Program-made: the position numbers and the translations under genes
Assembly (NCBI GenBank): GCA_938014865.1
Contig: CALLQJ010000439.1
Location: 1-18,577 of the forward strand
Direction of reading: 5' to 3'
DNA from: an uncultured Fastidiosipila sp.
GTDB taxonomy: Bacteria; Bacillota; Clostridia; Saccharofermentanales; Fastidiosipilaceae
DNA: 18,577 bases
Shown here: in pieces, positions 1 to 7,992 of the stretch
Layout of the letters: each line of letters begins with the position of its first letter
Position numbering within the stretch: position 1 is the stretch's first letter
Notes under the pieces: model-generated
The model's database searches: none
The model's input: the letters and a program-made list of their open reading frames with translations, nothing else
What the model was told of the DNA's origin: nothing

Positions 1-1149
1 CGTCCGCTCCGGCCGCAGATAGCGGCTGAGCGCTTCCATGTAAAAGTAATCGCCCCAGGCGGTGTATTCATCGACGCCTTCCGGGGTACAGGTGTTGTAA
101 GGGCTTTTTTTGCTGTAGGTGCCGTGCAGAATCTGCCCTTTGCCGGGAGCGGCTTCCGGGGTGCTGTAATCTTCATAAAGCGATTGGAGCATCCGGGCCG
201 CGAGTTTTTTCCAGGCGGCTTTTTCCTTTTCATCGCCGAAGCGCCGGGCCGCTTCCAGCAGACCGCAGGCTACAATCGCGGCGGAGGAACTGTCGCGCGG
301 CTCCTCATCTTCTGCCGTGAAAATCATATCCCAATACGGCACCAGGTCCTCGGGGAGGCGGGAGAGGTAGAAGTCAAGCGAGCGCTTGAAGACTTCGATG
401 TATTTCTCTTCCTTGGTATAGCTGTAGCCTAAGGCGGCTCCGTAAACGGCCCAGGCCTGGCCCCGGGCCCAGAAACTCTCGTCGCTGTAGCCCTGGCAGG
501 TGCGCCCGTAAAGGGGCTTGCCGCTTGCGGGATCCATGTAAAAGGTATGATGCGAACTGCCGTCTTCGCGGAAACTGTATTTTAGCGTGGTCGCCGCGTG
601 CCGGTCCGCAATCGAGGCAAAATAAGGATCCCCCGTTTCCTCCGAAGCCCAGTAAAGCAGGGGCAGGTTCAAAAGACAATCGATAATAAAGCGATAGTTC
701 TCCGGCGCGCCGAGCGGGCCCCAGGCCTGAATAAAAGCCCCTTTTTCATGAAAGCGGCTGCAGAGCTGCCGGGCCGCCAGGATCGCCGCCCGGCGGGCAT
801 CCTCATTGCCGCTGAGCTTCCAGGCGGAAACGCAGGACGGACTGTACAAGAAGCCCATATCATGATGATCGACTTCAATTTTTTCTTCGATCCGCTTCAG
901 AAAGCTTTGTACCAGGATCGAAGCGGCGTCAAGATAACGTGCTTCGCCGCTGAACTCATAAGCCAGCCAGATCTCTCCGGGCCAGAAGCCCGTCGTCCAC
1001 TGATTATTGGGGCAGCCGGGGTAGAGGCCGTCGACGGATGAATGGTTCTGACACTGATAAGTATAAAGCGGCAGGTTCAGGCGGACCTGTTCGCAGGCCT
1101 TCTCTAAGGCGTCTGCCGCGCTTTGCTTAGAAAATACTTCAAATGACAT
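1..1149 (-). CDS. ugl: Unsaturated glucuronyl hydrolase (GH88), 3' end cut by window edge
   Basis: Cytoplasmic enzyme that hydrolyses the 4,5-unsaturated uronic acid from the non-reducing end of oligosaccharides made by polysaccharide lyases. 383 codons are visible without a stop. Family members are roughly 375-400 residues, so only the extreme C-terminus is missing; the last visible part contains the family-like GDYFYMEALSRYL. The two family catalytic aspartates fit D97 in VDHHDMGF and D157 in IIDCLLNLPLLYWA. There is no signal peptide (start MSFEVFSKQ). The ATG at 1147-1149 is chosen because AGGAG lies 6 nt upstream, within a tandemly duplicated ribosome site. It is the fourth gene of the importer operon, 60 nt after the second permease, which suggests it acts on imported sugars. 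The substrate (chondroitin/hyaluronan, heparin or another uronide) cannot be read from sequence alone. GH105 is the alternative family, but the DHHD and IID motifs favour GH88. Confidence 0.9.
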   Translation of the reverse strand, partial: MSFEVFSKQSAADALEKACEQVRLNLPLYTYQCQNHSSVDGLYPGCPNNQWTTGFWPGEIWLAYEFSGEARYLDAASILVQSFLKRIEEKIEVDHHDMGFLYSPSCVSAWKLSGNEDARRAAILAARQLCSRFHEKGAFIQAWGPLGAPENYRFIIDCLLNLPLLYWASEETGDPYFASIADRHAATTLKYSFREDGSSHHTFYMDPASGKPLYGRTCQGYSDESFWARGQAWAVYGAALGYSYTKEEKYIEVFKRSLDFYLSRLPEDLVPYWDMIFTAEDEEPRDSSSAAIVACGLLEAARRFGDEKEKAAWKKLAARMLQSLYEDYSTPEAAPGKGQILHGTYSKKSPYNTCTPEGVDEYTAWGDYFYMEALSRYLRPERT

Positions 1150-1150
1150 C

Positions 1151-1172
1151 GTGTTCTCCTTGTGTTCTCCTT
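1151..1172 (-). repeat. Tandem 11-bp duplication doubling the ribosome site of the GH88 gene
   Basis: GTGTTCTCCTT occurs twice in perfect tandem on the plus strand. On the coding (minus) strand this gives two copies of AAGGAGAACAC directly before the GH88 start. The proximal copy has normal Shine-Dalgarno spacing (6 nt); the distal copy is 11 nt further away. Only the proximal copy is expected to set the start. Confidence 0.8.
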
Positions 1173-1209
1173 TTGGAAGAGGGCTTTGCTTAAAGCGGTC
1201 TTCTTATGC

Positions 1210-2040
1210 TCAGCCTTTGAGGCCGGTGGTCGCTATGCCCTGTACAAAGTATTTCTGCAGGGACAAGAAGACGATCAGGACGGGGATCAGGGCCAGAACG
1301 GAGCCGGCCATAATCAGGCCGTATTCGCTCGAATACTGACCGATGAACATCCGAAGACCGATCTGAATGGTTTTCTTGCGCTCGGCGGTCAGGTAAATCA
1401 AGGGCCCTAAAAAGTCGTTCCAGGTATTGACGAAGGTAAAGATCAAGAGCGTGGAGACCGCGGGACGCGACAAGGGCAGCATGATTTTGGCCCAGATGCC
1501 GTATTCCGACAGCCCGTCGATCCGGGCCGCCTCACAGAGACTCGTCGGCACGTTTTCATAAAACTGCTTCATCAGGAAGACCCCGAAGGCACTGAAGGCC
1601 TGCAGCAGAATAATCGCGGTATGCGTATTCCGGAGATTCCAGGACGTCAGCATCATGTACTGCGGCACCATGTAGGCCTGCCAGGGCACGGCGATGGTGG
1701 CGATGTAGGCGATGAAGAGGGTTTTGCGGCCTTTGAATTCCAGTTTGGCAAAGGCATACGCGGCAAAACTCGAGGTCAGAAGCTGCAGGAAGGTCACGAT
1801 GATGGTCAGCTTAAAGGTGTTTTTGACAAAGGTCAGCAGGGGAATTTTCTGCCAGATCTCCACGTAGTTTTCCCAGCGCGGATTTTCCGGAATCCACTGC
1901 ACGGGGAAGGTGAAGACGTCTTTGTTCATTTTTAAGCTGGCCGAGAGCATCCAGGCAAAGGGGACCAGGGTGATAAAGGCCATGAGTATCAATGCGGCAT
2001 AAATGAAAATACGGGAAATGCGAAATTTTTTCTTTTTCAT
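1210..2040 (-). CDS. CUT1 sugar ABC transporter permease, MalG/LacG type (importer 1)
   Basis: Inner-membrane permease of a carbohydrate ABC importer, 276 aa, the usual size for MalG-like subunits. The N-terminus is basic (MKKKKFRISR) followed by a first membrane span and the family segment FAWMLSASLK. The binding-protein-dependent permease (EAA) loop starts at E170 (EAARIDGLSEYG, then KIMLPLSRP) and would dock with the ATPase. The protein ends TTGLKG, typical of MalG-like subunits. Start: the open frame extends upstream to 2172 inside the preceding permease, but the ATG at 2038-2040 has GGAGG 5 nt upstream and gives the normal N-terminus. It follows the first permease by 10 nt, so the two are co-transcribed and probably form a heterodimer. 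No ATP-binding subunit gene is nearby; a shared MsmX-type ATPase encoded elsewhere is inferred. Confidence 0.93.
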   Translation of the reverse strand: MKKKKFRISRIFIYAALILMAFITLVPFAWMLSASLKMNKDVFTFPVQWIPENPRWENYVEIWQKIPLLTFVKNTFKLTIIVTFLQLLTSSFAAYAFAKLEFKGRKTLFIAYIATIAVPWQAYMVPQYMMLTSWNLRNTHTAIILLQAFSAFGVFLMKQFYENVPTSLCEAARIDGLSEYGIWAKIMLPLSRPAVSTLLIFTFVNTWNDFLGPLIYLTAERKKTIQIGLRMFIGQYSSEYGLIMAGSVLALIPVLIVFLSLQKYFVQGIATTGLKG

Positions 2041-2050
2041 AAGAGCCTCC

Positions 2051-2968
2051 TTACTCTGCCGTTCCGGTCGAGCCGCGGAACTGCACCATGGTGATTGCCA
2101 GGACCAGGACCAAGAGCACCAGCGCAATGGAACTGGCGTAGCCGAATTCGGGAGAACCGACAAAGGCCTCATTGTAAACGTGGTAGACCAGGGTGAGGGT
2201 GGCCGTGCCGGGACCGCCTTCGGTGATCATATAGACCTGATCGTAGACTTTGAAGCTGGCGATGGTCAGCATGACCACAACAAAGAACGTGGTCGGCCGA
2301 AGCTGCGGCAAGGTCACGTGGCGGAAAAGCTGCCAGGTGTTGGCGCCGTCGAGCTGGGCCGCTTCATAAAGTTCCTGATTAATGCCCTGAAGTCCCGCCA
2401 AATAGATCACCATATAGTAGCCCATATTTTTCCAGACACTGAACATAATGACCGTGAGCATGGCGGTATTTTTTCCGGCCGCCCAGCGCGGCGGATTTTC
2501 GACGCCGAGCCGGGAGAGCATCATATTCACCGGTCCCATGCTGGGATTGAATATAAAGTTCCAGACGGCGGCGACGGCCACGAGGCTCGCGACGTAAGGA
2601 AAGAAACCGAGGGTACGGAAAAAATTTCGTCCTTTGACGTTTTGATTCAGAAGCAAAGCCATGGCCAGGCTGAAGACCATGGTGACCGGGACCGTGACGG
2701 CCGAGTAGACGATGGTATTGACAAAGGCCGCTTTGAACATGCGGTCCTGAAAGAGCCTTCGGAAATTGCCGAAGCCTAAAAACTGCATCTGATGCACGCC
2801 GTCCCATTCAAAAAAAGCCAGGACCAGGGCAAAAAACATCGGTACTAATGTGATGACACAAAAGCCGATGAAGTTCGGGGCGATAAAGCTGTAGGCAATC
2901 AGGTTTTTCTTGATCGTACGCCGTCTGGCCGCCTTGTCGTGCTCAGAAAGTGCTTTGCCATGATTCAT
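2051..2968 (-). CDS. CUT1 sugar ABC transporter permease, MalF/LacF type (importer 1)
   Basis: First permease subunit of importer 1, 305 aa. It shows the typical opening segment APNFIGFCVITLVPMFFALVLAF, broken here by no gap, followed by an FEWDG element and six predicted membrane spans. The EAA loop begins at E202 (EAAQLDGANTWQ, then HVTLPQLRP). The family segments MITEGGPGTAT and FGYASSIAL near the C-terminus also fit. The ATG at 2966-2968 is preferred over an in-frame ATG at 3016 because AAAGGAG lies 6 nt upstream; the longer form would also begin inside the upstream terminator. Its partner is the MalG-like permease 10 nt downstream. It is clearly related to the permease at 16712-17623, sharing GVENPP, YEAA, LPQLRP and GGPG. 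The transported sugar is not determined by sequence; uronide oligosaccharides are inferred from context. Confidence 0.93.
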   Translation of the reverse strand: MNHGKALSEHDKAARRRTIKKNLIAYSFIAPNFIGFCVITLVPMFFALVLAFFEWDGVHQMQFLGFGNFRRLFQDRMFKAAFVNTIVYSAVTVPVTMVFSLAMALLLNQNVKGRNFFRTLGFFPYVASLVAVAAVWNFIFNPSMGPVNMMLSRLGVENPPRWAAGKNTAMLTVIMFSVWKNMGYYMVIYLAGLQGINQELYEAAQLDGANTWQLFRHVTLPQLRPTTFFVVVMLTIASFKVYDQVYMITEGGPGTATLTLVYHVYNEAFVGSPEFGYASSIALVLLVLVLAITMVQFRGSTGTAE

Positions 2969-2986
2969 ATTTTTCTCCTTTCTGAT

Positions 2987-3023
2987 AAAAAACAGGCAGT
3001 GCGGCTTGTCCCGCACTGCCTGT
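2987..3023 (-). terminator. Intrinsic terminator/attenuator between binding-protein and permease genes
   Basis: A perfect 13-bp stem (arms ACAGGCAGTGCGG at 2992-3004 and CCGCACTGCCTGT at 3011-3023) with a 6-nt loop, followed on the minus strand by a run of T. It lies in the 71-nt gap after the binding-protein stop codon. As no separate promoter is evident for the permeases, partial read-through is inferred, which would keep binding-protein mRNA in excess over permease mRNA. Confidence 0.85.
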
Positions 3024-3039
3024 GAGGCGCTTTGGGGAT

Positions 3040-4365
3040 TTACTTCAAGACGTCTTGTACGTCACGGGTCATTTCCGCGAGTCCGTCTTCAATAGAGATA
3101 TTTTCGGTCATGATATTGTCATGCGAATTGTTCAGAGCGGTTTCGATGTCCGCACTCTTCGGATGCATCGGCATCTCGAGGTAGACCTTGTAAGTCTCCA
3201 GGGCATCGATCGAGTTTTCATCCGCCGGGAAGCCTTCCGAACTCGAAAGAATTTCGGAAATCTCAGCCGAGCTGCGGGCGGGAAAAGTACCGGTTTCGGC
3301 GATCACTTTCGCACCCTCTTCGCTGACGGCCCAGTCGATGAAGTCGGCCGCTTCTTTTTTGTGCTCACTGTTGGAATTGATGCCCAGCGAGGTAATCGTG
3401 CCGAGCGTGGTGCCGGGCTCAATGCCTTCGGCATGCGGGTATTTGACGATACCGAAATTGACCGCCTGATCGGGGTTTTCGATATTGTAGGTCTGCATGG
3501 TCGAAATGAACCAGCTGCCCATGTTCATCATAGCGGCCTGGTTATTCTGGAAGACACCGGAGTAATGAATTTTGCCGGTTTTCAGCATGGCGTAATCCTG
3601 GCAGATGCCGTCCTTTTGCTGATCCAGAACCATTTCGTAATAAGGTTCGAGGAAATCATACTCGCCGTCGATGATGGTGTGCTTGCCGTCGAGAATACCG
3701 AACAGCTGCACGGCCGAACGCCAGGTGTGGTAATGCGCACCGTAGACTTTTTCGTTGCCTTCACCCGAGGTCATCTTGCGGGCCAGGGCGTCGTATTCTT
3801 CAAAGGTCATATCGTTCGTCGGATAATCAACGCCGGCTTCATCAAAGAGGTCTTTGTTGTAGAAAATGACCCAGAAGTCGGAACGGAAGGGAAGGCCGTA
3901 GACCTTGCCGTCGCTGGTGATCTGATCGACGATGCCGCCGAAATCATCCGCATTGATATTGCGCTCATCCATCATGTCATTCAAAGGCTCCAGGGCCTCG
4001 AGACTGATCAGATTGGCGTAGCCCGGAATATCTTTGATCGTGATGATGTCGAACTCGGAATTCTTGCCCGAGAGCTGCGTGGTCAGAACGGTCATGTAAT
4101 CCGTGCTGCCGAGGTCCACCATTTCAATCTTGACATTTTCATTTTCTTTTTCGAAAGCATTCGCCATTTCTTTCCAGTAGGCGGTGGTTTCGAGATCCCA
4201 GAGGGCCCATTTCAGATGCACCTCGTCGCCGGAAGTCTCCTCTTCCTGCTGCTGATTTGCTGTATCCTTGTCCGGATCCTTGCTCTCATTATTGCCGCAG
4301 GCGACAATGCCGAGACTCAGAAGCAAGGCGGTGCTTGCCGCTAAAACTTTCTTGAGTGTTTTCAT
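3040..4365 (-). CDS. Extracellular sugar-binding lipoprotein of CUT1 importer 1
   Basis: Family 1 extracellular solute-binding protein, 441 aa, the first gene of the importer operon. The N-terminus MKTLKKVLAAS is followed by a hydrophobic stretch and lipobox IVAC with the lipidated cysteine at C23, then a charged, flexible linker to about residue 48. The mature domain starts VHLKWALWD and includes VYGLPFRSDFWVIFYNKDLFDEAGV and YPTNDMTFEEYDALARKM, typical of oligosaccharide-binding proteins. GGAG lies about 10 nt upstream of the ATG, slightly long. Its role is to capture sugar outside the membrane and deliver it to the two permeases encoded downstream. It is a paralogue-like relative of the protein at 15308-16603 (shared YPTNDMT, GLP-R and TSGEG segments). 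The genes for GH88, lyase and glucuronidase nearby suggest a uronic-acid oligosaccharide ligand; that is inference. Confidence 0.93.
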   Translation of the reverse strand: MKTLKKVLAASTALLLSLGIVACGNNESKDPDKDTANQQQEEETSGDEVHLKWALWDLETTAYWKEMANAFEKENENVKIEMVDLGSTDYMTVLTTQLSGKNSEFDIITIKDIPGYANLISLEALEPLNDMMDERNINADDFGGIVDQITSDGKVYGLPFRSDFWVIFYNKDLFDEAGVDYPTNDMTFEEYDALARKMTSGEGNEKVYGAHYHTWRSAVQLFGILDGKHTIIDGEYDFLEPYYEMVLDQQKDGICQDYAMLKTGKIHYSGVFQNNQAAMMNMGSWFISTMQTYNIENPDQAVNFGIVKYPHAEGIEPGTTLGTITSLGINSNSEHKKEAADFIDWAVSEEGAKVIAETGTFPARSSAEISEILSSSEGFPADENSIDALETYKVYLEMPMHPKSADIETALNNSHDNIMTENISIEDGLAEMTRDVQDVLK

Positions 4366-4401
4366 TACGTTACTTCTCCTTCTTCTCTATTATTTGCCTA
4401 T

Positions 4402-4413
4402 AAAAGCGCTTCT
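4402..4413 (-). promoter_or_regulatory. Possible catabolite-repression (cre-like) site before importer 1
   Basis: AAAAGCGCTTCT contains the symmetric AAGCGCTT core seen in CcpA/LacI-family operators, but the outer positions match the cre consensus poorly. It sits about 40 nt upstream of the binding-protein start, just downstream of a possible -10 (TAATAT on the minus strand, 4423-4428) that has no good -35. Weak evidence only. Confidence 0.3.
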
Positions 4414-4436
4414 TGTACCTGAATATTAGTGCGAAT

Positions 4437-4451
4437 TGCCGAATTACGGCA
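4437..4451. promoter_or_regulatory. Inverted repeat in the divergent control region
   Basis: TGCCG-AATTA-CGGCA is a 15-bp interrupted palindrome. It overlaps the position where the -35 of the importer 1 promoter would fall if TAATAT (4423-4428, minus strand) is the -10. A direct repeat GAATATT (4421-4427 and 4454-4460, 33 bp apart) flanks it. An operator is plausible but unproven. Confidence 0.35.
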
Positions 4452-4511
4452 TGGAATATTTTACAATACCTTAATTATTTCTCTGTCTTTTGCTTTTTTT
4501 AGTATAAAAGC

Positions 4512-4547
4512 TGTAATATTTATCGAAAAGATGTGATATTTATCGAA
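4512..4547 (+). repeat. Two 16-bp direct repeats, candidate binding site of the AraC-type response regulator
   Basis: TGTAATATTTATCGAA at 4512-4527 and TGTGATATTTATCGAA at 4532-4547 differ at one base and are spaced exactly 20 bp start to start, about two helical turns, so both copies face the same side of the helix. The downstream copy ends at the expected -35 of the kinase promoter. This is the usual layout of AraC-family activator sites, and an AraC-type response regulator is encoded in the same operon. That the regulator binds here is inference. Confidence 0.6.
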
Positions 4548-4570
4548 GGGGCGGCGGGCTTTGGTACAAT
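4542..4570 (+). promoter_or_regulatory. Probable promoter of the kinase-regulator-lyase operon
   Basis: An extended -10 (TG at 4562-4563, one base, TACAAT at 4565-4570) lies 41 nt before the kinase start. The hexamer 17 bp upstream (4542-4547, ATCGAA) is a poor -35 and falls inside the second direct repeat. A weak -35 overlapped by an activator-type site suggests activator dependence. Confidence 0.5.
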
Positions 4571-4611
4571 AAACACAAGATTCAAGAGGAAAAGGAGCTT
4601 GCGGAAATTTT

Positions 4612-6411
4612 GTGAAGAAAAGAAAAATCAAAAGTATCCGGCGTTTTGTTACGGCGCTGATGGTGTCATTTTCCGCGGTCCTGACGATTCTTCTGGTCTT
4701 GGTATCCTTTCGCTTTTCGGCCCGCTACCTGGAGGAGAAGACCGTTTCCTCCATGGAATTCAACCTCGGCCTCGTCTCGGATACCATCGAGAAAAAGCTT
4801 AATAACATTTTTCTTCTGGCCTACACAACAGGCTTTGACAGTGATCTGCGCGATTATCTGGAAAGCGAAGCACCCGGCGCCGCGGAAGCGGTCTTCCTTT
4901 ACAACGATATTATCGAAGACTATGCAGCGCAGCCGGAAAGCCACTATATCCAGCGTTTTATGATTTTCAATAATGAGGGCGAGCGGATTTTGAACATGGG
5001 CTCTGTCCTTGCGGCGGCGGAAGCAATCCGTCCCGAAAAGACCTTTCTTTTCCCCGGAGCCGGCACGGATGAGCAGCTCATCTGGGCCGGGATTATCCAC
5101 GACCCTTTAGTCTCCGAACAAAGAAAAGCCCAGGGCCTTTACTCCAGTATTCCCATCATCCGCCAGGCCGATCAGAAACAGCTCGGCCGCAGCTACATCA
5201 GTGTTTCCGTCAATCTCATCTGCGATACCGTAAGAGACTACAGCCTCCGGGAAGACGGTTTTCTTTACTGGGTCATCGGGGACAAGATGTGGCGGATCAA
5301 TGAGGATAATCTGAGCCCCCTCGATCCGGAAATCTTTCGGACCTTGGATGAAAGCCGGGATTTCGGCGCGGTGGACGGAACGATCCTGCGCCGCAGCGAA
5401 AGCGAGGGACGGATTTATTCCTCGGTTTTATACCCCATTGCATCGGGGGATCTTTACCTGGCCGAAGCCGTTCCCCGGGATAATTTTTATTCCTGGAGCG
5501 TGGATTATCTTTTGATGTTCATCATCGGCGCGGTCATCATCTGGCTGATGGCCATGCTCATCTTATACATTATGAATAAGGTCATTGTGGAGCCGGTCAA
5601 GCTGATGCAAGAGCAGGTGGCGCGGATCGGAAAAGGCGATTTCAGCCCCAATCCCGCCTTGAACTGGGAGCATGAATTAGGCGATGTCGGCCGGGGCATC
5701 AATCAGATGTCCGGCGAACTGAAAGTCTTAATCGACAATCGCCTTGCGGACGAAAAACAAAAGCAGGAGCTGGAATACCGCCTCCTTCAGAGCCAGATCA
5801 GTCCGCATTTTATCTATAATGCCCTTAATTCCATTAAATGGATGGCGACCTTGCAGAATGCCGACGGCATTGCCGAAATGACCACGGCCCTATCCCGGCT
5901 TCTGCGCACGGTCTCCAAAGGCACGAAGAAGCTGGTTCCTCTGGAAGAAGAAATTGCCCTGCTGCATGATTACATCACCATTCAGCAGTATCGCTACGGC
6001 GGCAATCTGCAGCTTGAGATCGTATGTCCGCACAAAGCGTATCTGAAAGATGCCCTGATCCCGGTCTTCAGCCTGCAGCCCTTGGTGGAAAACGCTATTT
6101 TCCACGGCATTGAAGCCGGGGAAGGCAAGGGGAAGATCATCCTCCGGATCACAAAATCCGAAGCGAACGGCCTGCTGATCCGCTTAGAAGACAACGGGGT
6201 GGGCATTCCCCTTGAAACACAGGAGAAAATTCTGGACGAGAAAGGCCGTCCGACCGCTGCGACCGGGCCCAAGGGCCGGCACATCGGTCTTTGGAATGTG
6301 CACCGCAGAATCCAGGTGGCCTTCGGCGAAGCCTACGGGATCACGGTGCAGAGCCGGGAAGGGGAAGGCACCGTGATCAGGATGCGGCTTCCTCTCAGGA
6401 AAGGAGAATAA
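4612..6411 (+). CDS. YesM-type sensor histidine kinase
   Basis: Membrane sensor of a two-component system, 599 aa. Order: basic N-terminus, membrane span about 13-35, extracellular sensor region about 36-298 (probably Cache-like), membrane span about 299-322, HAMP-like linker to about 375, then a His_kinase domain of the LytS/YesM type with the phosphorylated histidine at H399 (SQISPHFIYNALNSIKW). The ATPase domain has the N-box around N494 (LVENAIFHG), the G1 box at D527 (DNGVGIP) and a later GRHIGLWNV segment. The start is GTG; AAAGGAG lies 14 nt upstream, an unusually long spacing, but no better in-frame start exists and the next ATG (residue 17) lies in the membrane span. The stop codon abuts the regulator's ATG. 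Family members pair with AraC-type regulators and control neighbouring sugar importers. The ligand is unknown. Confidence 0.93.
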   Translation: MKKRKIKSIRRFVTALMVSFSAVLTILLVLVSFRFSARYLEEKTVSSMEFNLGLVSDTIEKKLNNIFLLAYTTGFDSDLRDYLESEAPGAAEAVFLYNDIIEDYAAQPESHYIQRFMIFNNEGERILNMGSVLAAAEAIRPEKTFLFPGAGTDEQLIWAGIIHDPLVSEQRKAQGLYSSIPIIRQADQKQLGRSYISVSVNLICDTVRDYSLREDGFLYWVIGDKMWRINEDNLSPLDPEIFRTLDESRDFGAVDGTILRRSESEGRIYSSVLYPIASGDLYLAEAVPRDNFYSWSVDYLLMFIIGAVIIWLMAMLILYIMNKVIVEPVKLMQEQVARIGKGDFSPNPALNWEHELGDVGRGINQMSGELKVLIDNRLADEKQKQELEYRLLQSQISPHFIYNALNSIKWMATLQNADGIAEMTTALSRLLRTVSKGTKKLVPLEEEIALLHDYITIQQYRYGGNLQLEIVCPHKAYLKDALIPVFSLQPLVENAIFHGIEAGEGKGKIILRITKSEANGLLIRLEDNGVGIPLETQEKILDEKGRPTAATGPKGRHIGLWNVHRRIQVAFGEAYGITVQSREGEGTVIRMRLPLRKGE

Positions 6412-7992
6412 ATGCGCGTTTTATTAGCAGATGACGAACCCTTGGTCCTGGCCGGACTGAAGAGTCTGATTGACTGGGAGGCCGAAGGCTTTGAAGTGAT
6501 CGGAACCGCCCGAAACGGCGAAAAAGCCCTGGAGCTGATTGAGGAATACGAACCGCAGCTGGTCATCAGCGACATCAAAATGCCGCGGATGGACGGGCTG
6601 GAACTGGCGACGGAATGCCGCGAGCGCTACGGCCCGCTGCCGGCCTTTATTCTTCTGACGGCCTATGAAGATTTCGAGATGGTCCGCACCGCCCTGAACT
6701 TAGGCGCGGTCGACTACCTCATCAAACTGGAGCTTTCGCCGGAACTTTTACAGAAAACCGTCCGCCGGGCCAAGGCGGAAATCGAAAAAGAAGAGCTCAT
6801 CAGCCGCCGGACGGAGCCCGTGGCCTCAAATCGCCGGGCGGAATTTCGCAGCCGTTTTTTCGTCCGCCTTTTTAATCACCTTATTCCCGAAGAAGAAGAG
6901 GTCTTGAAACAAGCCGGCGAACTCGGGCTCGATCTTTCCGAAGCGCCGTATCAGGTGCTTTATATCCGCCTGAATAACGTAGACGGCGCGGGCCGCAGCT
7001 ACGAAGAAAAGCTCAAGCTCTACAGCGGCTGCCTGACGATTGCCGCAGAACAGGCGGCTAAAAGCGGGAAGGTCTATCCGGTCAGTTTAGACCTTCGGCA
7101 TTTTGTGCTTTTCTTAAGCGGCAGACAGACGGCCCCGGCGCTTGAGACGGCCGAAGATTTATACGATCTTTTAAAACGCTACTTCTCCGTCTCCTCGGTT
7201 ATCGGCATCGGCCAGCCGGTTTCGGAAATCATGGCCGCCGGCAATTCCTATCAGCAGGCCCGGACGCTCTGCCAGAATGCCGCGCCCGGACAGGCTATTT
7301 TAGAGGCGGACCGCAGGGAAGAAGGCGAGGAGAGTTTCGTACTCGCCGATTACCGCAAAGATCTGCTGCAGGCCTTTTCCGAGCCTGATGCCGACGCCTT
7401 GGAAAAAGTCGTCCGGGACATGCGCCGGGTGCTTGAAAGCAATCCGGACCGCCTGCCTCTGGCCATGGATGCCTGCACGAATCTTTTGTATATAGCCCTG
7501 AGCTCCGTGCCCGATGCAGAAAAGAAAATCTATGAGATTTTTGCCGACGAACCCGACGGCTACCGCAGCCTCTACCGCAAGCGCAATGTGGCGCAGTGCC
7601 TGGAGTGGATGGAGCAGTTTTCCGAGGGCCTGTGCCGGCTTTTCCGCGATATGGAAGAACACCCGAGAAGCGGGCTCATCGCGGAGGTGAAGGCCTATAT
7701 CGATGCCAACGCCGACAAGAAGCTGAGCCTCAATCACGTGGCGGAGGTCTTTAATTTCAGCCCGAATTATCTCAGCCAGCTTTTTACCAAAAACAGCAGC
7801 ATGAGTTTTGTCGAATACGTCACGGAGTCCAAAATCCGGGTGGCCAAAAAACTGCTGACGGAATCCTCCCTCAAAGTCTACGAAATCAGCGAGCGCCTGG
7901 CCTTTGAAAGCCCCTTTTATTTCAGCAAAGTCTTTAAGAAAAGCACGGGCCAAAGCCCGCGCGACTATATGAAGAGCCATCGGCGTTTTTGA
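6412..7992 (+). CDS. YesN-type response regulator, receiver plus AraC DNA-binding domain
   Basis: Cytoplasmic transcription regulator, 526 aa. The receiver domain (about 1-120) has the acidic pair D7/D8, the phospho-acceptor D54 in SDIKMPRMDG, the LLTAYEDF segment and the conserved lysine K105. The middle region (about 150-290) is likely a degenerate GGDEF-like domain as in other YesN proteins; the segment around residue 264 (IGIGQPVSEI) followed by SYQQAR fits that. The AraC helix-turn-helix pair covers about 426-526, with SPNYLSQLFTK and FYFSKVFKKSTGQSPRDY. The ATG directly follows the kinase stop and GGAG lies 5 nt upstream, so the pair is translationally linked. By family analogy, when phosphorylated it activates the divergent importer operon and perhaps its own promoter through the repeats at 4512-4547; no binding data can be read here. 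Confidence 0.93.
   Translation: MRVLLADDEPLVLAGLKSLIDWEAEGFEVIGTARNGEKALELIEEYEPQLVISDIKMPRMDGLELATECRERYGPLPAFILLTAYEDFEMVRTALNLGAVDYLIKLELSPELLQKTVRRAKAEIEKEELISRRTEPVASNRRAEFRSRFFVRLFNHLIPEEEEVLKQAGELGLDLSEAPYQVLYIRLNNVDGAGRSYEEKLKLYSGCLTIAAEQAAKSGKVYPVSLDLRHFVLFLSGRQTAPALETAEDLYDLLKRYFSVSSVIGIGQPVSEIMAAGNSYQQARTLCQNAAPGQAILEADRREEGEESFVLADYRKDLLQAFSEPDADALEKVVRDMRRVLESNPDRLPLAMDACTNLLYIALSSVPDAEKKIYEIFADEPDGYRSLYRKRNVAQCLEWMEQFSEGLCRLFRDMEEHPRSGLIAEVKAYIDANADKKLSLNHVAEVFNFSPNYLSQLFTKNSSMSFVEYVTESKIRVAKKLLTESSLKVYEISERLAFESPFYFSKVFKKSTGQSPRDYMKSHRRF

Noticed and set aside
3022..4344. Long plus-strand open frame (440 codons) opposite the importer 1 binding-protein gene
   Set aside because: It mirrors the real gene almost exactly, has no ribosome site and no recognisable domain, and its composition is what GC-rich wobble positions produce on the opposite strand. 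The minus-strand frame has a lipobox and family motifs.
7300..7980. Minus-strand open frame (226 codons) opposite the response regulator
   Set aside because: It lies opposite the AraC DNA-binding domain, which is unmistakable in the plus frame; no independent support.
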